DNA of 64,000 nucleotides from Mycobacterium sp. 852002-40037_SCH5390672 (GTDB lineage Bacteria > Actinomycetota > Actinomycetes > Mycobacteriales > Mycobacteriaceae), in assembly GCF_001665875.1 (NCBI RefSeq), contig NZ_LZTA01000027.1:19704-83703 (forward strand), written 5' to 3'. Positions 26,136-34,462 of this stretch are shown piece after piece (position 1 is the stretch's first letter; every line of letters starts with the position of its first letter). A program made the position numbers and the translations under genes. Below the pieces are notes generated by a model. That model was not told the DNA's origin, ran no database searches, and worked only from the letters and a program-made list of their open reading frames with translations.

Positions 26136-26822
26136 CTATTCCAGGGTCAGCAGTGCCTGGTCCACTTGGCTTTGCGTCTCCGCCGATGCCTTGCTGGCCA
26201 CGGCGTCCAGGAAACGGCTCGCGACGTCGCGCAGCTTGAGGTTCGCCTCCTGGGAACGCCACACCAGAATGTCGAACGCACGCTCGGCGGAGATGCCGTA
26301 GGCGATCATCAGCACGCCCTTCGCCTGCTCGATGCGCGCGCGGGCGTCGGCCACCGCCGAGAGCACGTTGCTGATATCCGAGTGCAGGGAGTCGGTGACG
26401 TCGACATAGAACCCGGACGTGCCGGCCAGCGCGCCGCTGCCGTCGACCATCCGATCGCCGGCGACGACGACGCAGCGGGTGCGTCCGGCGGTGTCGATAA
26501 TGCGGTGCCGGCTGCTGAACGGCTTTCCCTTCATCACCCGGTCCAGCACGGCGGCCACCCGCTCCCGGTCCTCGGGATGCTTGTGTTGCAGCAGCAGTTC
26601 CGTGGTGGGCTCCACCTGTCCCGGCTTGTAGCCGTGCATGCGCGCCACCGCATCCGACCACTCCCAGCGATGGCCGTCGATGTAGAACCAGAACCTGCCG
26701 ACGCGTTGCGGCTCACCGAGACCCAATACCAAGTCGACAGCGCTCAGGTCGTCTTCCACGACGACGTCAGGCACCAGCGCCTCCGGGCGCTCAACAGCTT
26801 CGTCGTTGGAGTTCACCGTCAT
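26136..26822 (-). CDS. PAS-ANTAR domain regulator
   Basis: Predicted RNA-binding antiterminator of 228 residues. A PAS-fold sensor covers about residues 40-150 (FWFYIDGHRWEWSDAVARMH; HPEDRERV; GFYVDVTD). It is followed by an ANTAR domain at about 160-215, with the typical ARIEQAKGVLMIAYGISAERAFDIL helix run. ANTAR proteins bind paired hairpins in nascent RNA and prevent termination. The ATG is preferred over longer frames because GGGGA precedes it and the protein then begins just before the PAS fold. It is the last gene of the minus-strand oxidoreductase block, 103 bases after the enolase-type gene. The ligand sensed is unknown. Confidence 0.85.
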   Translation of the reverse strand: MTVNSNDEAVERPEALVPDVVVEDDLSAVDLVLGLGEPQRVGRFWFYIDGHRWEWSDAVARMHGYKPGQVEPTTELLLQHKHPEDRERVAAVLDRVMKGKPFSSRHRIIDTAGRTRCVVVAGDRMVDGSGALAGTSGFYVDVTDSLHSDISNVLSAVADARARIEQAKGVLMIAYGISAERAFDILVWRSQEANLKLRDVASRFLDAVASKASAETQSQVDQALLTLE

Positions 26823-26925
26823 CGTGCGTTTCCCCGATCCCCTTTGTGAAAACCTTGGCCTATCGATTCCCGTTTTGCGCGCGTTCATTCCTCGCCATAC
26901 GGCGTTTACCGGCAGTGCTTGACGG

Positions 26926-28032
26926 TCAGGCCACCCGGTACCGCTCGGCGTCCTGGTGTTTGAACTCCAGGCCGAAGCCCGGTCGGTGTTGATCGGGCCG
27001 CAACGCGCCGCCCTCGGGCGACAGGGCGCCTTCGAAGAGCATCTGTTCGATGCGGTGGTGGTCGTGGAAGTACTCCAGGTGCCGCAGGTTCGGGATGGTG
27101 CTGGCGACGTGGGCGTGCAGGTTGGGAGCGCAGTGCCCGGACACGTCCACGTTGTGCGCGGCGGCCACGGCGGCGGCGCGCAACCAGTCGGTGATGCCCC
27201 CGCATCGAGTGACGTCGATCTGCAGGCAGTCCACCGCGTCGGCGGCGAGCATCCGGTTGAAGTAGGCCAGGTCGTAGCCGTACTCACCGGCGGTGACGTC
27301 CGGGGTCACCTGGTCGCGGACTTCCCGTAGCCCGGCCAGGTCATCGGAGGAGACGGGTTCTTCGAACCATGTGACATCGTGGTCGGCCATGGCGTGGGCC
27401 ACGCGGATCGCCTGCTTGCGGCGATAGCCGCCGTTGGCGTCGACATACAGCGCGGCGTCGGGCCCGATCACCTTGCGCGCCAGGGCAATCCGATCAAGGT
27501 CGCGGCTCACGTCGGAGCCCCATGACTCACCGATCTTGATTTTGACGCGGGGGATCTTCCACTCGTCGACCCAGCGTTCGAGCTGGGCGCGGGTGGTGCG
27601 CTCGTCGTAGGTGGTGAAGCCGCCGCTGCCATAGATCGGTACTTCGGCATGTGCCATGCCGATCAATCGGCATACCGGTAGCTCCAGCAGCTTGCCCTTG
27701 AGGTCCCACAGCGCGGTGTCGAGCGCCGAGATCGCGCAGGACGCCAACCCGGGCCGCCCGTTGTTGCGCATCGCCCTGACCATCGACGTCCACCGGGCTC
27801 CGATGTCCACGGCGCTGTGTCCGGTGAGCGCGCCGGCGAGCTTCTCGCTGATCAGCTTGCCGCACACGCCGTCGGCATAGGTGTAGCCGATTCCGCGTCG
27901 ACCGCCGGCCGTGACCTCGGCCAGCACCAGGGTGGTCGACGACCAGGACAGCGTGCCATCGGCTTCCGGTGCGTCGGTGGGGATTTCGTAGACCTGCGCG
28001 GTGACTTCTTCGATCCGCGCGTCGGGCGTCAT
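26926..28032 (-). CDS. Enolase superfamily enzyme (mandelate racemase/muconate cycloisomerase type)
   Basis: Protein of 368 residues with a capping domain and a TIM barrel. Visible catalytic features are K164-x-K166 (VKIKIGES), metal ligands D198 (DANGG), E224 (FEEPV) and E250 (GEYGYD), and a histidine at 300 in SGHCAP. KxK plus a C-terminal histidine suits the mandelate racemase subgroup, which includes acid-sugar dehydratases; the substrate cannot be assigned. The ATG overlaps the stop of the upstream short-chain dehydrogenase gene (ATGA), so the two are co-translated. An acid-sugar dehydratase would fit downstream of a sugar dehydrogenase. Confidence 0.85.
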   Translation of the reverse strand: MTPDARIEEVTAQVYEIPTDAPEADGTLSWSSTTLVLAEVTAGGRRGIGYTYADGVCGKLISEKLAGALTGHSAVDIGARWTSMVRAMRNNGRPGLASCAISALDTALWDLKGKLLELPVCRLIGMAHAEVPIYGSGGFTTYDERTTRAQLERWVDEWKIPRVKIKIGESWGSDVSRDLDRIALARKVIGPDAALYVDANGGYRRKQAIRVAHAMADHDVTWFEEPVSSDDLAGLREVRDQVTPDVTAGEYGYDLAYFNRMLAADAVDCLQIDVTRCGGITDWLRAAAVAAAHNVDVSGHCAPNLHAHVASTIPNLRHLEYFHDHHRIEQMLFEGALSPEGGALRPDQHRPGFGLEFKHQDAERYRVA

Positions 28033-29045
28033 CGCGCCCACCGGCGGCCCGCGCGCGCCGCTAGCCACGCGCCCAGCCCCGCGGCGCTCAGCGCGCCGGT
28101 GCCGCTGACGATCGGATGTTGGGACGCCCACAGTTGCGGGCTGTGGTCGTGCGACTCGTCGTCGAACTGACCGCGTGGGCCATGGTCGGTGCCCGGTTCC
28201 TGGTCCAGCGGCTGCCACAGGTTGTGGGGCCGGTCGGGACCGACGTGTTCCTCGGTCTGCTGGGAGTCGTATCCGGTCCGGCCCAGGTAGCGGTCCAGCA
28301 GCGGCGCGGCGAACTTCTGCGCCAGCAGCGTCACCATGGTGGAATCGCCGACCCAAAATTGTTTGCGCCCCGGGTGATCGGCGGCGTACAGGACGCCGCG
28401 GGCGGCGACCTCGGGCTGGTAGATCGGCGGCACCGGTTGGGGATGGCGGGGCAGCCTGGACAGCACCCAGGAGAATTGCGGGGTGTTGACCGCGGGCATT
28501 TGGACCACGGTGATCCGCACGTTGGAGCCCTCATGGAACAGTTCGCAGCGCACCGATTCGGTGAACCCGTTGACCGCGTGCTTGGCCCCGCAGTAGGCCG
28601 ACTGCAGCGGGATGGATCGCTGACTGAGCGCCGAACCCACCTGCACGATGGTGCCGCGGTTGCGGGGACGCATCTTGGCCAGCGCCGCCATGGTGCCGTG
28701 CACGTACCCCAGGTAGGACACCTCGGTCACGCGTTTGAACTCCTCGGCACTGATCTCGCTGAACGGCGCGAACACGGAGGTGAACGCGACGTTGACCCAG
28801 ACGTCGATGGGACCGAAGGCGGCCTCGGCCTCGTCGGCGGCGGCGGCGACGGCCGAGTGGTCGGCCACATCGGTCGGGATGGCCAACGCCTTGCCGCCGC
28901 CGGCTTCGACGTCGCGGGCGGCGCCGTCAAGCCCGGCGGCGCCGCGCGCGAGCAGGGCGACGTTGGCGCCGCGCTGCCCGAACTGTTGGGCGGTGGCGCG
29001 GCCGATGCCGGCGCTGGCTCCGGTGATCACCACTGTCTGTGTCAT
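28029..29045 (-). CDS. Short-chain dehydrogenase/reductase with extended C-terminus
   Basis: NAD(P)-dependent oxidoreductase of 338 residues. The cofactor motif TGASAGIG is at 8-15, catalytic S138, Y151 and K155 (YCGAK) are in place, and the usual NNAG stretch reads VNVA. The Rossmann domain ends near residue 250. The remaining about 85 residues are polar (QQTEEHVGPDRPHNLWQPL), ending in a small Ala/Gly-rich hydrophobic stretch that may contact the membrane. It lies 32 bases after the glycosidase gene and overlaps the enolase-type gene. The substrate is unknown; context suggests a sugar-derived compound. Confidence 0.85.
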   Translation of the reverse strand: MTQTVVITGASAGIGRATAQQFGQRGANVALLARGAAGLDGAARDVEAGGGKALAIPTDVADHSAVAAAADEAEAAFGPIDVWVNVAFTSVFAPFSEISAEEFKRVTEVSYLGYVHGTMAALAKMRPRNRGTIVQVGSALSQRSIPLQSAYCGAKHAVNGFTESVRCELFHEGSNVRITVVQMPAVNTPQFSWVLSRLPRHPQPVPPIYQPEVAARGVLYAADHPGRKQFWVGDSTMVTLLAQKFAAPLLDRYLGRTGYDSQQTEEHVGPDRPHNLWQPLDQEPGTDHGPRGQFDDESHDHSPQLWASQHPIVSGTGALSAAGLGAWLAARAGRRWAR

Positions 29046-29077
29046 CGCGAATCTCCTTTCCGTTCAATCAGTCTCGA

Positions 29078-30871
29078 TCACTCACTGTGGACTGCCTCGT
29101 CGGCGAGGGTGGCCGTGCATTCCAACATCAGCGCGTGCGCGAACGCCTGGGGCAGGTTGCCGCGGAGCTGGCGCTGCTTAATGTCGTATTCCTCGCAAAA
29201 CAATCCCGGGGGCCCGCAGGCGGCGCGGTTGCGTTCGAACCAGCGCATCGCGCAGTGACCGTGGCCGAGCTGGTGTTCGGCCAGCGCCATCATGAATCCG
29301 CAGAGCAGGAAGGCCCCTTCGGCGTCGCCGAGGTCACGCTCGTCGTGGCGGAAGCGGTAGACGAACCCGTCTTCGGTGAGCTGGTTGCGAACGGCGTCGA
29401 GGGTGGCGCGGGTGCGAGGGTCACTGACCGGGATGGCGCCGCGCAGCGGCGGCAGCACGAGCGACGCGTCGACCTGGGACAGCTGTGGGCTGCGCTGCCA
29501 GTATCCGCCCTGCGGGTGCAGGCTGCTGCAGGCGGTGTCGGCCAGGATCGCGTCGGCCAGTGACGTGCACGCGGCGATCTCGGCGCCGGCGCCGGCCACC
29601 TCGCCGATGCGACGAAGCCCGGCCACGCAGGCCAGCCGGGATTGGGTCCAGTGCTGGTCATCGATTTCCCAGATCCCGGCCTCTGGCTCCCGCCAGCGCT
29701 TCTCGATGGCGCTGATGGCGATCTGTGCGGCGCGCCATCCTTCGGCGTCGAGGCGGTCAGCCCGTCCGGCTACGGCCAGCAACTGCAGCGACTCGCCGAA
29801 GACGTCGAGTTGGAACTGCTGGTTGACCCGGTTGCCGAGCTTGTCGGTGCCGCCCGGGTAGCCGGGGAGATCCAGGGTTTGTTCGCTGGGCACGGAACCG
29901 CCGCTGATGGTGTAGGCGGGTTTGAGGTTCGGACCGTCCTCGAGAAGTCGGGCGCCGACGAACTCGACCGCACGGTCGAGCAGCTCCGTGGCCCCGGCGG
30001 CCCCGGCGGCAATCCCGGCATAGGCCTGGTCGCGGATCCACGCGTAGCGGTAGTCATAGTTCCGGCTGGTGTGCGCCCGTTCCGGCAGGCTCATCGTGGC
30101 GGCGGCCACCATGCCGCCCGCGCTGCTGGTCAGCCCGCGCAGCACCGCGTAGGAGTGATGCCCATCGCGGGGAGCGATGCTGCAGTTCAGCTGAGGCACG
30201 CTGCGGTGCCAGGCATCCGTGGTGGCGTCCCAGGCGATGTTCAGATCGGGCGGTTGGTCGCTCAGTGGGCGTTCGGATAACTCGAGCATGAGGTCGTAAT
30301 GCTGACCCTCGCCGACAGTGATTTCGGTGGTGAGCAGTCCGCCCCGGCCGCGTGCCGAGCGCACGGTGTGCGCGTCGGAGCCGCCCACCCAGCGCCAGTT
30401 CAACGGCCCTGACCGGCCGCGCCAGATTCCGTTATCCAAGCTCAGGCGGCCCGGACCGTGGCGACCGAACGCGGCGCTCGGGGCCAGCAGCACCCGCAGT
30501 CGCGTGGTGCCACGGCAACCCATGATGCGCCGCAGCAGCACCACGCGATCCGGCTCCCCTGGAAAGGCCAGCGCCTCACGGCATTCCACGACGCTGGTGC
30601 GGGTGATCCAACGGTTGCGCCAGATCAGGGTGCCCGGTTCGTAATAGCCGCCCCAGACGTGCCGCACGTCCGTCGGCGTGACCGCAAATACTCCGTCGCC
30701 GCCGATCAGCCCGGAGAAGACGGCGTCGGAATCCCAGCGCGGCGCGCACATCCACGCGACGTCGCCCTGTGGCCCGATCAAGGCGCCGCGCTCGCCGTCG
30801 GCGAGCAGCGCGTACTCGCGCAGCACCCGCGGCGGCAACGCTGCCTCGACGTCGATAGTGCGCTCAGCCAC
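29078..30871 (-). CDS. Glycoside hydrolase family 15-type protein (glucoamylase/trehalase-like)
   Basis: Predicted cytoplasmic (no signal peptide) carbohydrate hydrolase of 597 residues. The N-terminal beta-rich domain starts ALLADGERGALIGPQGDVAWM. The (alpha/alpha)6 barrel begins near 245 and carries the hallmark SRNYDYRYAWIRD at 269-281. Near the C-terminus, CEEYD and RGNLPQAFAHA match the GH15 pattern. Mycobacterial relatives include GH15 trehalases, so trehalose or a short alpha-glucan is plausible. Its start overlaps the 3' end of the GMC flavoprotein gene by 8 bases, so it is translated with the dehydrogenase. Glucose released by this enzyme could feed that dehydrogenase, which is inference. 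Confidence 0.88.
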   Translation of the reverse strand: MAERTIDVEAALPPRVLREYALLADGERGALIGPQGDVAWMCAPRWDSDAVFSGLIGGDGVFAVTPTDVRHVWGGYYEPGTLIWRNRWITRTSVVECREALAFPGEPDRVVLLRRIMGCRGTTRLRVLLAPSAAFGRHGPGRLSLDNGIWRGRSGPLNWRWVGGSDAHTVRSARGRGGLLTTEITVGEGQHYDLMLELSERPLSDQPPDLNIAWDATTDAWHRSVPQLNCSIAPRDGHHSYAVLRGLTSSAGGMVAAATMSLPERAHTSRNYDYRYAWIRDQAYAGIAAGAAGATELLDRAVEFVGARLLEDGPNLKPAYTISGGSVPSEQTLDLPGYPGGTDKLGNRVNQQFQLDVFGESLQLLAVAGRADRLDAEGWRAAQIAISAIEKRWREPEAGIWEIDDQHWTQSRLACVAGLRRIGEVAGAGAEIAACTSLADAILADTACSSLHPQGGYWQRSPQLSQVDASLVLPPLRGAIPVSDPRTRATLDAVRNQLTEDGFVYRFRHDERDLGDAEGAFLLCGFMMALAEHQLGHGHCAMRWFERNRAACGPPGLFCEEYDIKQRQLRGNLPQAFAHALMLECTATLADEAVHSE

Positions 30872-32561
30872 GGGCTCCCGCCTTTGACCCCTGTCCGGCA
30901 GTGGTATCGATCTTGCCGGCGGCCAACCGCTCGGCGAGCCGCGATGCCAGCGCCATGATGGTCAACGCGGGGTTCGCCGAGCCCTGTGTCGGGCACACCG
31001 ACCCGTCGGCGAGAAACAGGTTCGGCACGCCCCACACGCGTTGATCTGAGTCGACAACGGAGTTCTGCGGACTGGTGCCCATGCGGGCTCCACCGATCAG
31101 GTGGGCGAAACGCTCGATGGTGAGCACGTCCTGTGCGTCGGCGGCCTGCAGGATGTCGCCGATCACCTTGGTGGAGTAGGCCATGTTGGCCTTGTCGTTG
31201 TCGCAGAGCGTGTAGTCGAACCGGGCCACCGGGATGCCGTACGGGTCCTTTTCGTCGGCCAGCGTCACGCGATTGTCCGGTAGTGGCAACAGCTCGTTGA
31301 GCACGCCGACGGTTGCCCAGTGGTTGTAGTCGCGCATGTACTCCCGCAACGCGCGGCCCCAGTGCCCGTCGGCCAGCACGTGTTCGGCCCAGCCGATGGG
31401 CATCGGCGACACGGTCTGGATGGCGAATCCACGGGCAAAGCCACGGGAGAGGTCGGTCTCGTAGAACTGTTCGGAGGTCACCTCGGGGGGCGGCGCCTTG
31501 TACATCCGGACCTCTTCGGGCCACCGGCCCGCGGACTGGGTGGCGCCCTGCACCATCACGTAGCGCCCCACCTGATCGTCGTTGTTGCCCAACCCGTTCG
31601 GGAACCGTTCGCTGACCGAGTTCAACAGCAGGCGCGGTGTTTCGATCGAATACCCGGCGACGGCAACAACCTTGGCGCGTTGCAGTCGCTCCTTGCCGCC
31701 TATCTCGTCGTAGTAGACCACGCCGCGGGCCACGCCGTTCTCGTCGAGCTCGACCCGGGAGGCCATGCAGTTCGCGCGGATCTCCACGGCGTGGGCCAGT
31801 GCGTCGGGCAGGTGCGTGACGTACGGGCTGGCCTTGGCGTTGACCTTGCAGCCCTGCAGGCAGTAGCCGCGGTAAATGCAGTGCGGGCGGTTGCCGAAGG
31901 TGCCGTTGACGATCCCGACTGGCCCGACGCGCATCTCGATGCCGAGCTTGAGCGCGCCCCGCCAGATCTTCGCGGCGGCACCCGAAATAGGGTGTGGGGC
32001 AAAGGGATAGCGATGCGGATCGCCCCAGGGCCAGTTCTGGCCGGCCACCGGAAGCTCGAGTTCGACACGCTCGTAGTGGCGGCGAATGTCCTCGTAGCGG
32101 ATCGGCCAGTCGGCCCCGATCCCGTCTCGGGTGTAGGTCTCGAAGTCGCTGGGATGGAACCGCGGGGTGTACCCGGCGTAGTGCACCATGGACCCGCCCA
32201 CCCCGCGCCCGGAGTTGTTCTTGCCCAGCTCAATCGGGTCGTCGCCGCCGATGATGCGTTTCTGTGTCCAGTACAGCGCGTGGGAGCCGGCCTCGTCGGA
32301 CACCCAGTCCTGATCCGGGTGCCAGAACGGGCCGGCCTCGAGGATCACCACCCGCCAGCCCTGACGTGCCAGCCGTTGCGCCAGCACCGACCCGCCGGCC
32401 CCGGCGCCGACCACAACCAGATCGACCTCGTCGTCGTCGGCATAGCGGCGCATGGTCTTCTCGCCGGGCAGGTCGCGCGTGTGCACGTCGAGCAGGAACC
32501 GCGAATCGTTGTCCTTCGGTTCGACCGCTCCCTTGAACAGACCTCGCAAGAAGTCGCCCAT
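30864..32561 (-). CDS. GMC flavoprotein dehydrogenase with C-x5-C-x3-C iron-sulfur motif
   Basis: FAD-dependent oxidoreductase of 565 residues. The ADP-binding motif VVGAGAGGSVLAQRLA is at about 51-66. GRGVGGSMVHYAG follows, and a C-terminal GMC block with HLIGGARMG and GSANPALTIMALA is present. C228, C234 and C238 (HCIYRGYCLQGC) form C-x5-C-x3-C, the spacing that binds a 3Fe-4S cluster in the catalytic subunit of FAD glucose dehydrogenases. This points to a gluconate/glucose/polyol dehydrogenase, not an oxidase. The ATG at 32561 has GGGGAG 5 bases upstream; a GTG three bases earlier is too close to it. TGATG overlap with the small-subunit gene supports a complex. Confidence 0.87.
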   Translation of the reverse strand: MGDFLRGLFKGAVEPKDNDSRFLLDVHTRDLPGEKTMRRYADDDEVDLVVVGAGAGGSVLAQRLARQGWRVVILEAGPFWHPDQDWVSDEAGSHALYWTQKRIIGGDDPIELGKNNSGRGVGGSMVHYAGYTPRFHPSDFETYTRDGIGADWPIRYEDIRRHYERVELELPVAGQNWPWGDPHRYPFAPHPISGAAAKIWRGALKLGIEMRVGPVGIVNGTFGNRPHCIYRGYCLQGCKVNAKASPYVTHLPDALAHAVEIRANCMASRVELDENGVARGVVYYDEIGGKERLQRAKVVAVAGYSIETPRLLLNSVSERFPNGLGNNDDQVGRYVMVQGATQSAGRWPEEVRMYKAPPPEVTSEQFYETDLSRGFARGFAIQTVSPMPIGWAEHVLADGHWGRALREYMRDYNHWATVGVLNELLPLPDNRVTLADEKDPYGIPVARFDYTLCDNDKANMAYSTKVIGDILQAADAQDVLTIERFAHLIGGARMGTSPQNSVVDSDQRVWGVPNLFLADGSVCPTQGSANPALTIMALASRLAERLAAGKIDTTAGQGSKAGARG

Positions 32562-33307
32562 CACAACTCCCCGTTCTGCACGACTTGCACCGGATCCTCA
32601 TCGGTGGCGCCGCGGGTCTCGTAGGGTTCGCGTGAGGCCGCCGGGCCGGTGGCGCCACCGAGGCGCATGAAACCGCGCGGGTAGGCCGGGCCGCCGAACC
32701 CGATCTCGTTCCACGCCCACGGGTGGGAGTAGAAGCTTGCCAACGTCATTCGCATGCACACCGACCACGCGCGCTTGACGTTAAGGCTCTCCCACGCCCC
32801 GCCCTGCAGGTCTGCCTGCGAGAACCGGTCGATGATCGCTTCGCGGGTGGCCAGATCGGCGTCGGCGAATGAGGATTTGCCGTAGTGGGTCGAAGCCGTC
32901 TCGTCGAGCCCGCGCAAAACCAGTCGCCAGGTATCGCGGTCGTCGGGCATGTCGGCGTACTGGTAACCGTCGAAGTGCCCGTCGGCAAGCTTGGAGTCGA
33001 CAGATTCGGCCACCGGCACTCGCGGTTCGACGTCTTGGGCGAGCACCGTGTCGCAGAACGCGCGCAGGCACGGTTCTTCTTCCGCGGTGAAAAACCGCAG
33101 CGGGCCCGGTGGTTCGAGCCGGGCCAGCACCACCTTCCTGGTGGCCTCGTCCCACTTGTCGGCGGTTTCCAGCACGTCGTAATCGGGATAGCGCCCGATC
33201 ATCTGCGGCGTGACGCCGCGGCGCTGCCTGGGCAACCAGGACGGGTGTGGCGGTTTGCCGTCGGGACGCAAGTTGGGCAGGTGGTCGGGGCGTGAGGTGT
33301 TGGCCAT
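32561..33307 (-). CDS. Gluconate 2-dehydrogenase subunit 3-type small subunit
   Basis: Protein of 248 residues resembling the small (gamma) subunit of membrane sugar-acid and FAD glucose dehydrogenases, which is needed for assembly and activity of the flavoprotein encoded next to it. Typical features are the FFTAEEEPCLRAFCDTVLAQ stretch at about 92-111 and W/F-rich segments near RMTLASFYSHPWAWNEIGF. No signal peptide or twin-arginine motif is seen at the N-terminus, unlike many proteobacterial relatives. The stop overlaps the flavoprotein start. The assignment rests on these features and on the neighbouring gene. Confidence 0.78.
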   Translation of the reverse strand: MANTSRPDHLPNLRPDGKPPHPSWLPRQRRGVTPQMIGRYPDYDVLETADKWDEATRKVVLARLEPPGPLRFFTAEEEPCLRAFCDTVLAQDVEPRVPVAESVDSKLADGHFDGYQYADMPDDRDTWRLVLRGLDETASTHYGKSSFADADLATREAIIDRFSQADLQGGAWESLNVKRAWSVCMRMTLASFYSHPWAWNEIGFGGPAYPRGFMRLGGATGPAASREPYETRGATDEDPVQVVQNGEL

Positions 33308-33323
33308 CCGGAGTCCCAGCGCC

Positions 33324-33827
33324 CTAGTCCCGGAACCGCTCGCGGCGCAGGATCGACGCCAGTAGCCCCATCCCGCCGACCATGCACATCAACCCCGGCG
33401 CCGCGATCGGCGGCCCCATCGGCACGTTGTAGGAAGCGTTCTTCCACCCGCCCGGCTTGCGCGCGACCCCGCGCGCATGCAGGTATTCGCCCATCAGTCC
33501 GTTGGCGGTGTAGATGCCCGCGGTGATGGGCAGCCAGAGTTTGGCCCAGCGCCGCGAGAACACCCCACCGATTCCGGCGACGACCACCGGCGGGGTCACG
33601 ACGATGGGGCTCCACATCCATTTGTTGCCGAAGCTGGCCTTGTAGTGCTCGAAGTAGATTTCGGCCGTCGTGACCAGTGCCGCGATGGCCGTCAGCCCGG
33701 ACAGCGAGCGTTCGAACCGGCCGTGCGCGACGTCGTACAAGGCTCGCTCGGCCAAGTGTTGGACCTCACCGAGTCCGTCGCCGGCGGTGCGGCCTTTTGA
33801 CCGTCCGCCGTTGCCCAGCAACAACAT
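33324..33827 (-). CDS. Small integral membrane protein, first gene of dehydrogenase operon
   Basis: Unrecognised protein of 167 residues. Three or four hydrophobic segments can be seen: about 45-60 (SGLTAIAALVTTAEIYF), 72-90 (SPIVVTPPVVVAGIGGVF), 95-112 (LWLPITAGIYTANGLMG) and 138-158 (IAAPGLMCMVGGMGLLASIL). The start is supported by AAGGGA 6 bases before the ATG. It lies 16 bases upstream of the small-subunit gene. It may anchor the dehydrogenase or link it to the quinone pool in place of the cytochrome subunit of proteobacterial systems, but no haem motif (CxxCH) is present. Confidence 0.72.
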   Translation of the reverse strand: MLLLGNGGRSKGRTAGDGLGEVQHLAERALYDVAHGRFERSLSGLTAIAALVTTAEIYFEHYKASFGNKWMWSPIVVTPPVVVAGIGGVFSRRWAKLWLPITAGIYTANGLMGEYLHARGVARKPGGWKNASYNVPMGPPIAAPGLMCMVGGMGLLASILRRERFRD

Positions 33828-34462
33828 TTGTGTCCCTTTCTCGCGCGCATTGACCCGGGCCCGGTGACTACCGGCCGGGGCTGGTTTGGGTGGTGGAGTG
33901 GTTGGCGGCCTTTCGCGCACCAAGGACGCCGTCGTTCGGTGACCGCAGAAATGCGGCGGTGATTTCGGTGGCGCGCTCGCCGAGTGAATCCGTCGTCGTC
34001 TCCATAAGCAACCTCGCCTTCGGGCTGGAAGGAAGCATGGCCTGGCGGGCTTCGGCCCCGGCACTGTCAACGCAGTAACGGTCGCCAAAACCGCCCAGAA
34101 AACTGGGAAGCGCCCAGCTGTGTCTTTCAACCGAGAAGGCCCCGACGATGCGTCGCGACCGAAGCGCAACGGCTGTGTACCCGGCGTCCTGCTGCGCAAA
34201 CGGGATGGCAGCCGGTTCTCAGCGTGCCTTCAGGAGGGCAGGTCGCGACGGAATCGGTGGGTTTTACGACAGCCGGCGGATCATGATGGGCTGGAATCCA
34301 GGGCGCGCAACCGCGTGAGCGTGCGGTTGCGCACCCGGGTGAACCGTCACGGGGCTCAGCCCGGCGAACCGGGTCATCGGCACCCGATTCGGGGGAACCA
34401 CCGCCCTTCTAGCTGCCCTGATGTGCCATGATGTCCAAGCTGTCAAGACTCAGGGAGCAGCA
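33828..34462. other. Non-coding divergent intergenic region (635 bp)
   Basis: It separates the minus-strand dehydrogenase operon from the plus-strand Rv1683-type gene and should hold both promoters. Open frames here lack ribosome sites and recognisable protein sequence. A TTGACA occurs on the minus strand at 34065-34070, but no convincing -10 follows it. No repeat, RNA gene or mobile element was recognised. Confidence 0.5.

Noticed and set aside
26008..26661. Minus-strand frame running through the 59-bp repeat and overlapping the PAS-ANTAR gene
   Set aside because: Wrong frame for the PAS and ANTAR motifs; the repeat-encoded part is simple sequence.
34065..34070. TTGACA on the minus strand as promoter of the dehydrogenase operon
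   Set aside because: No TANNNT-like -10 at 16-18 bases, and it would leave a leader of over 200 bases; not enough to call.
34120..34431. 103-codon plus-strand frame in the 635-base intergenic region
   Set aside because: No ribosome site, no recognisable protein pattern, and unusual composition for a mycobacterial gene.
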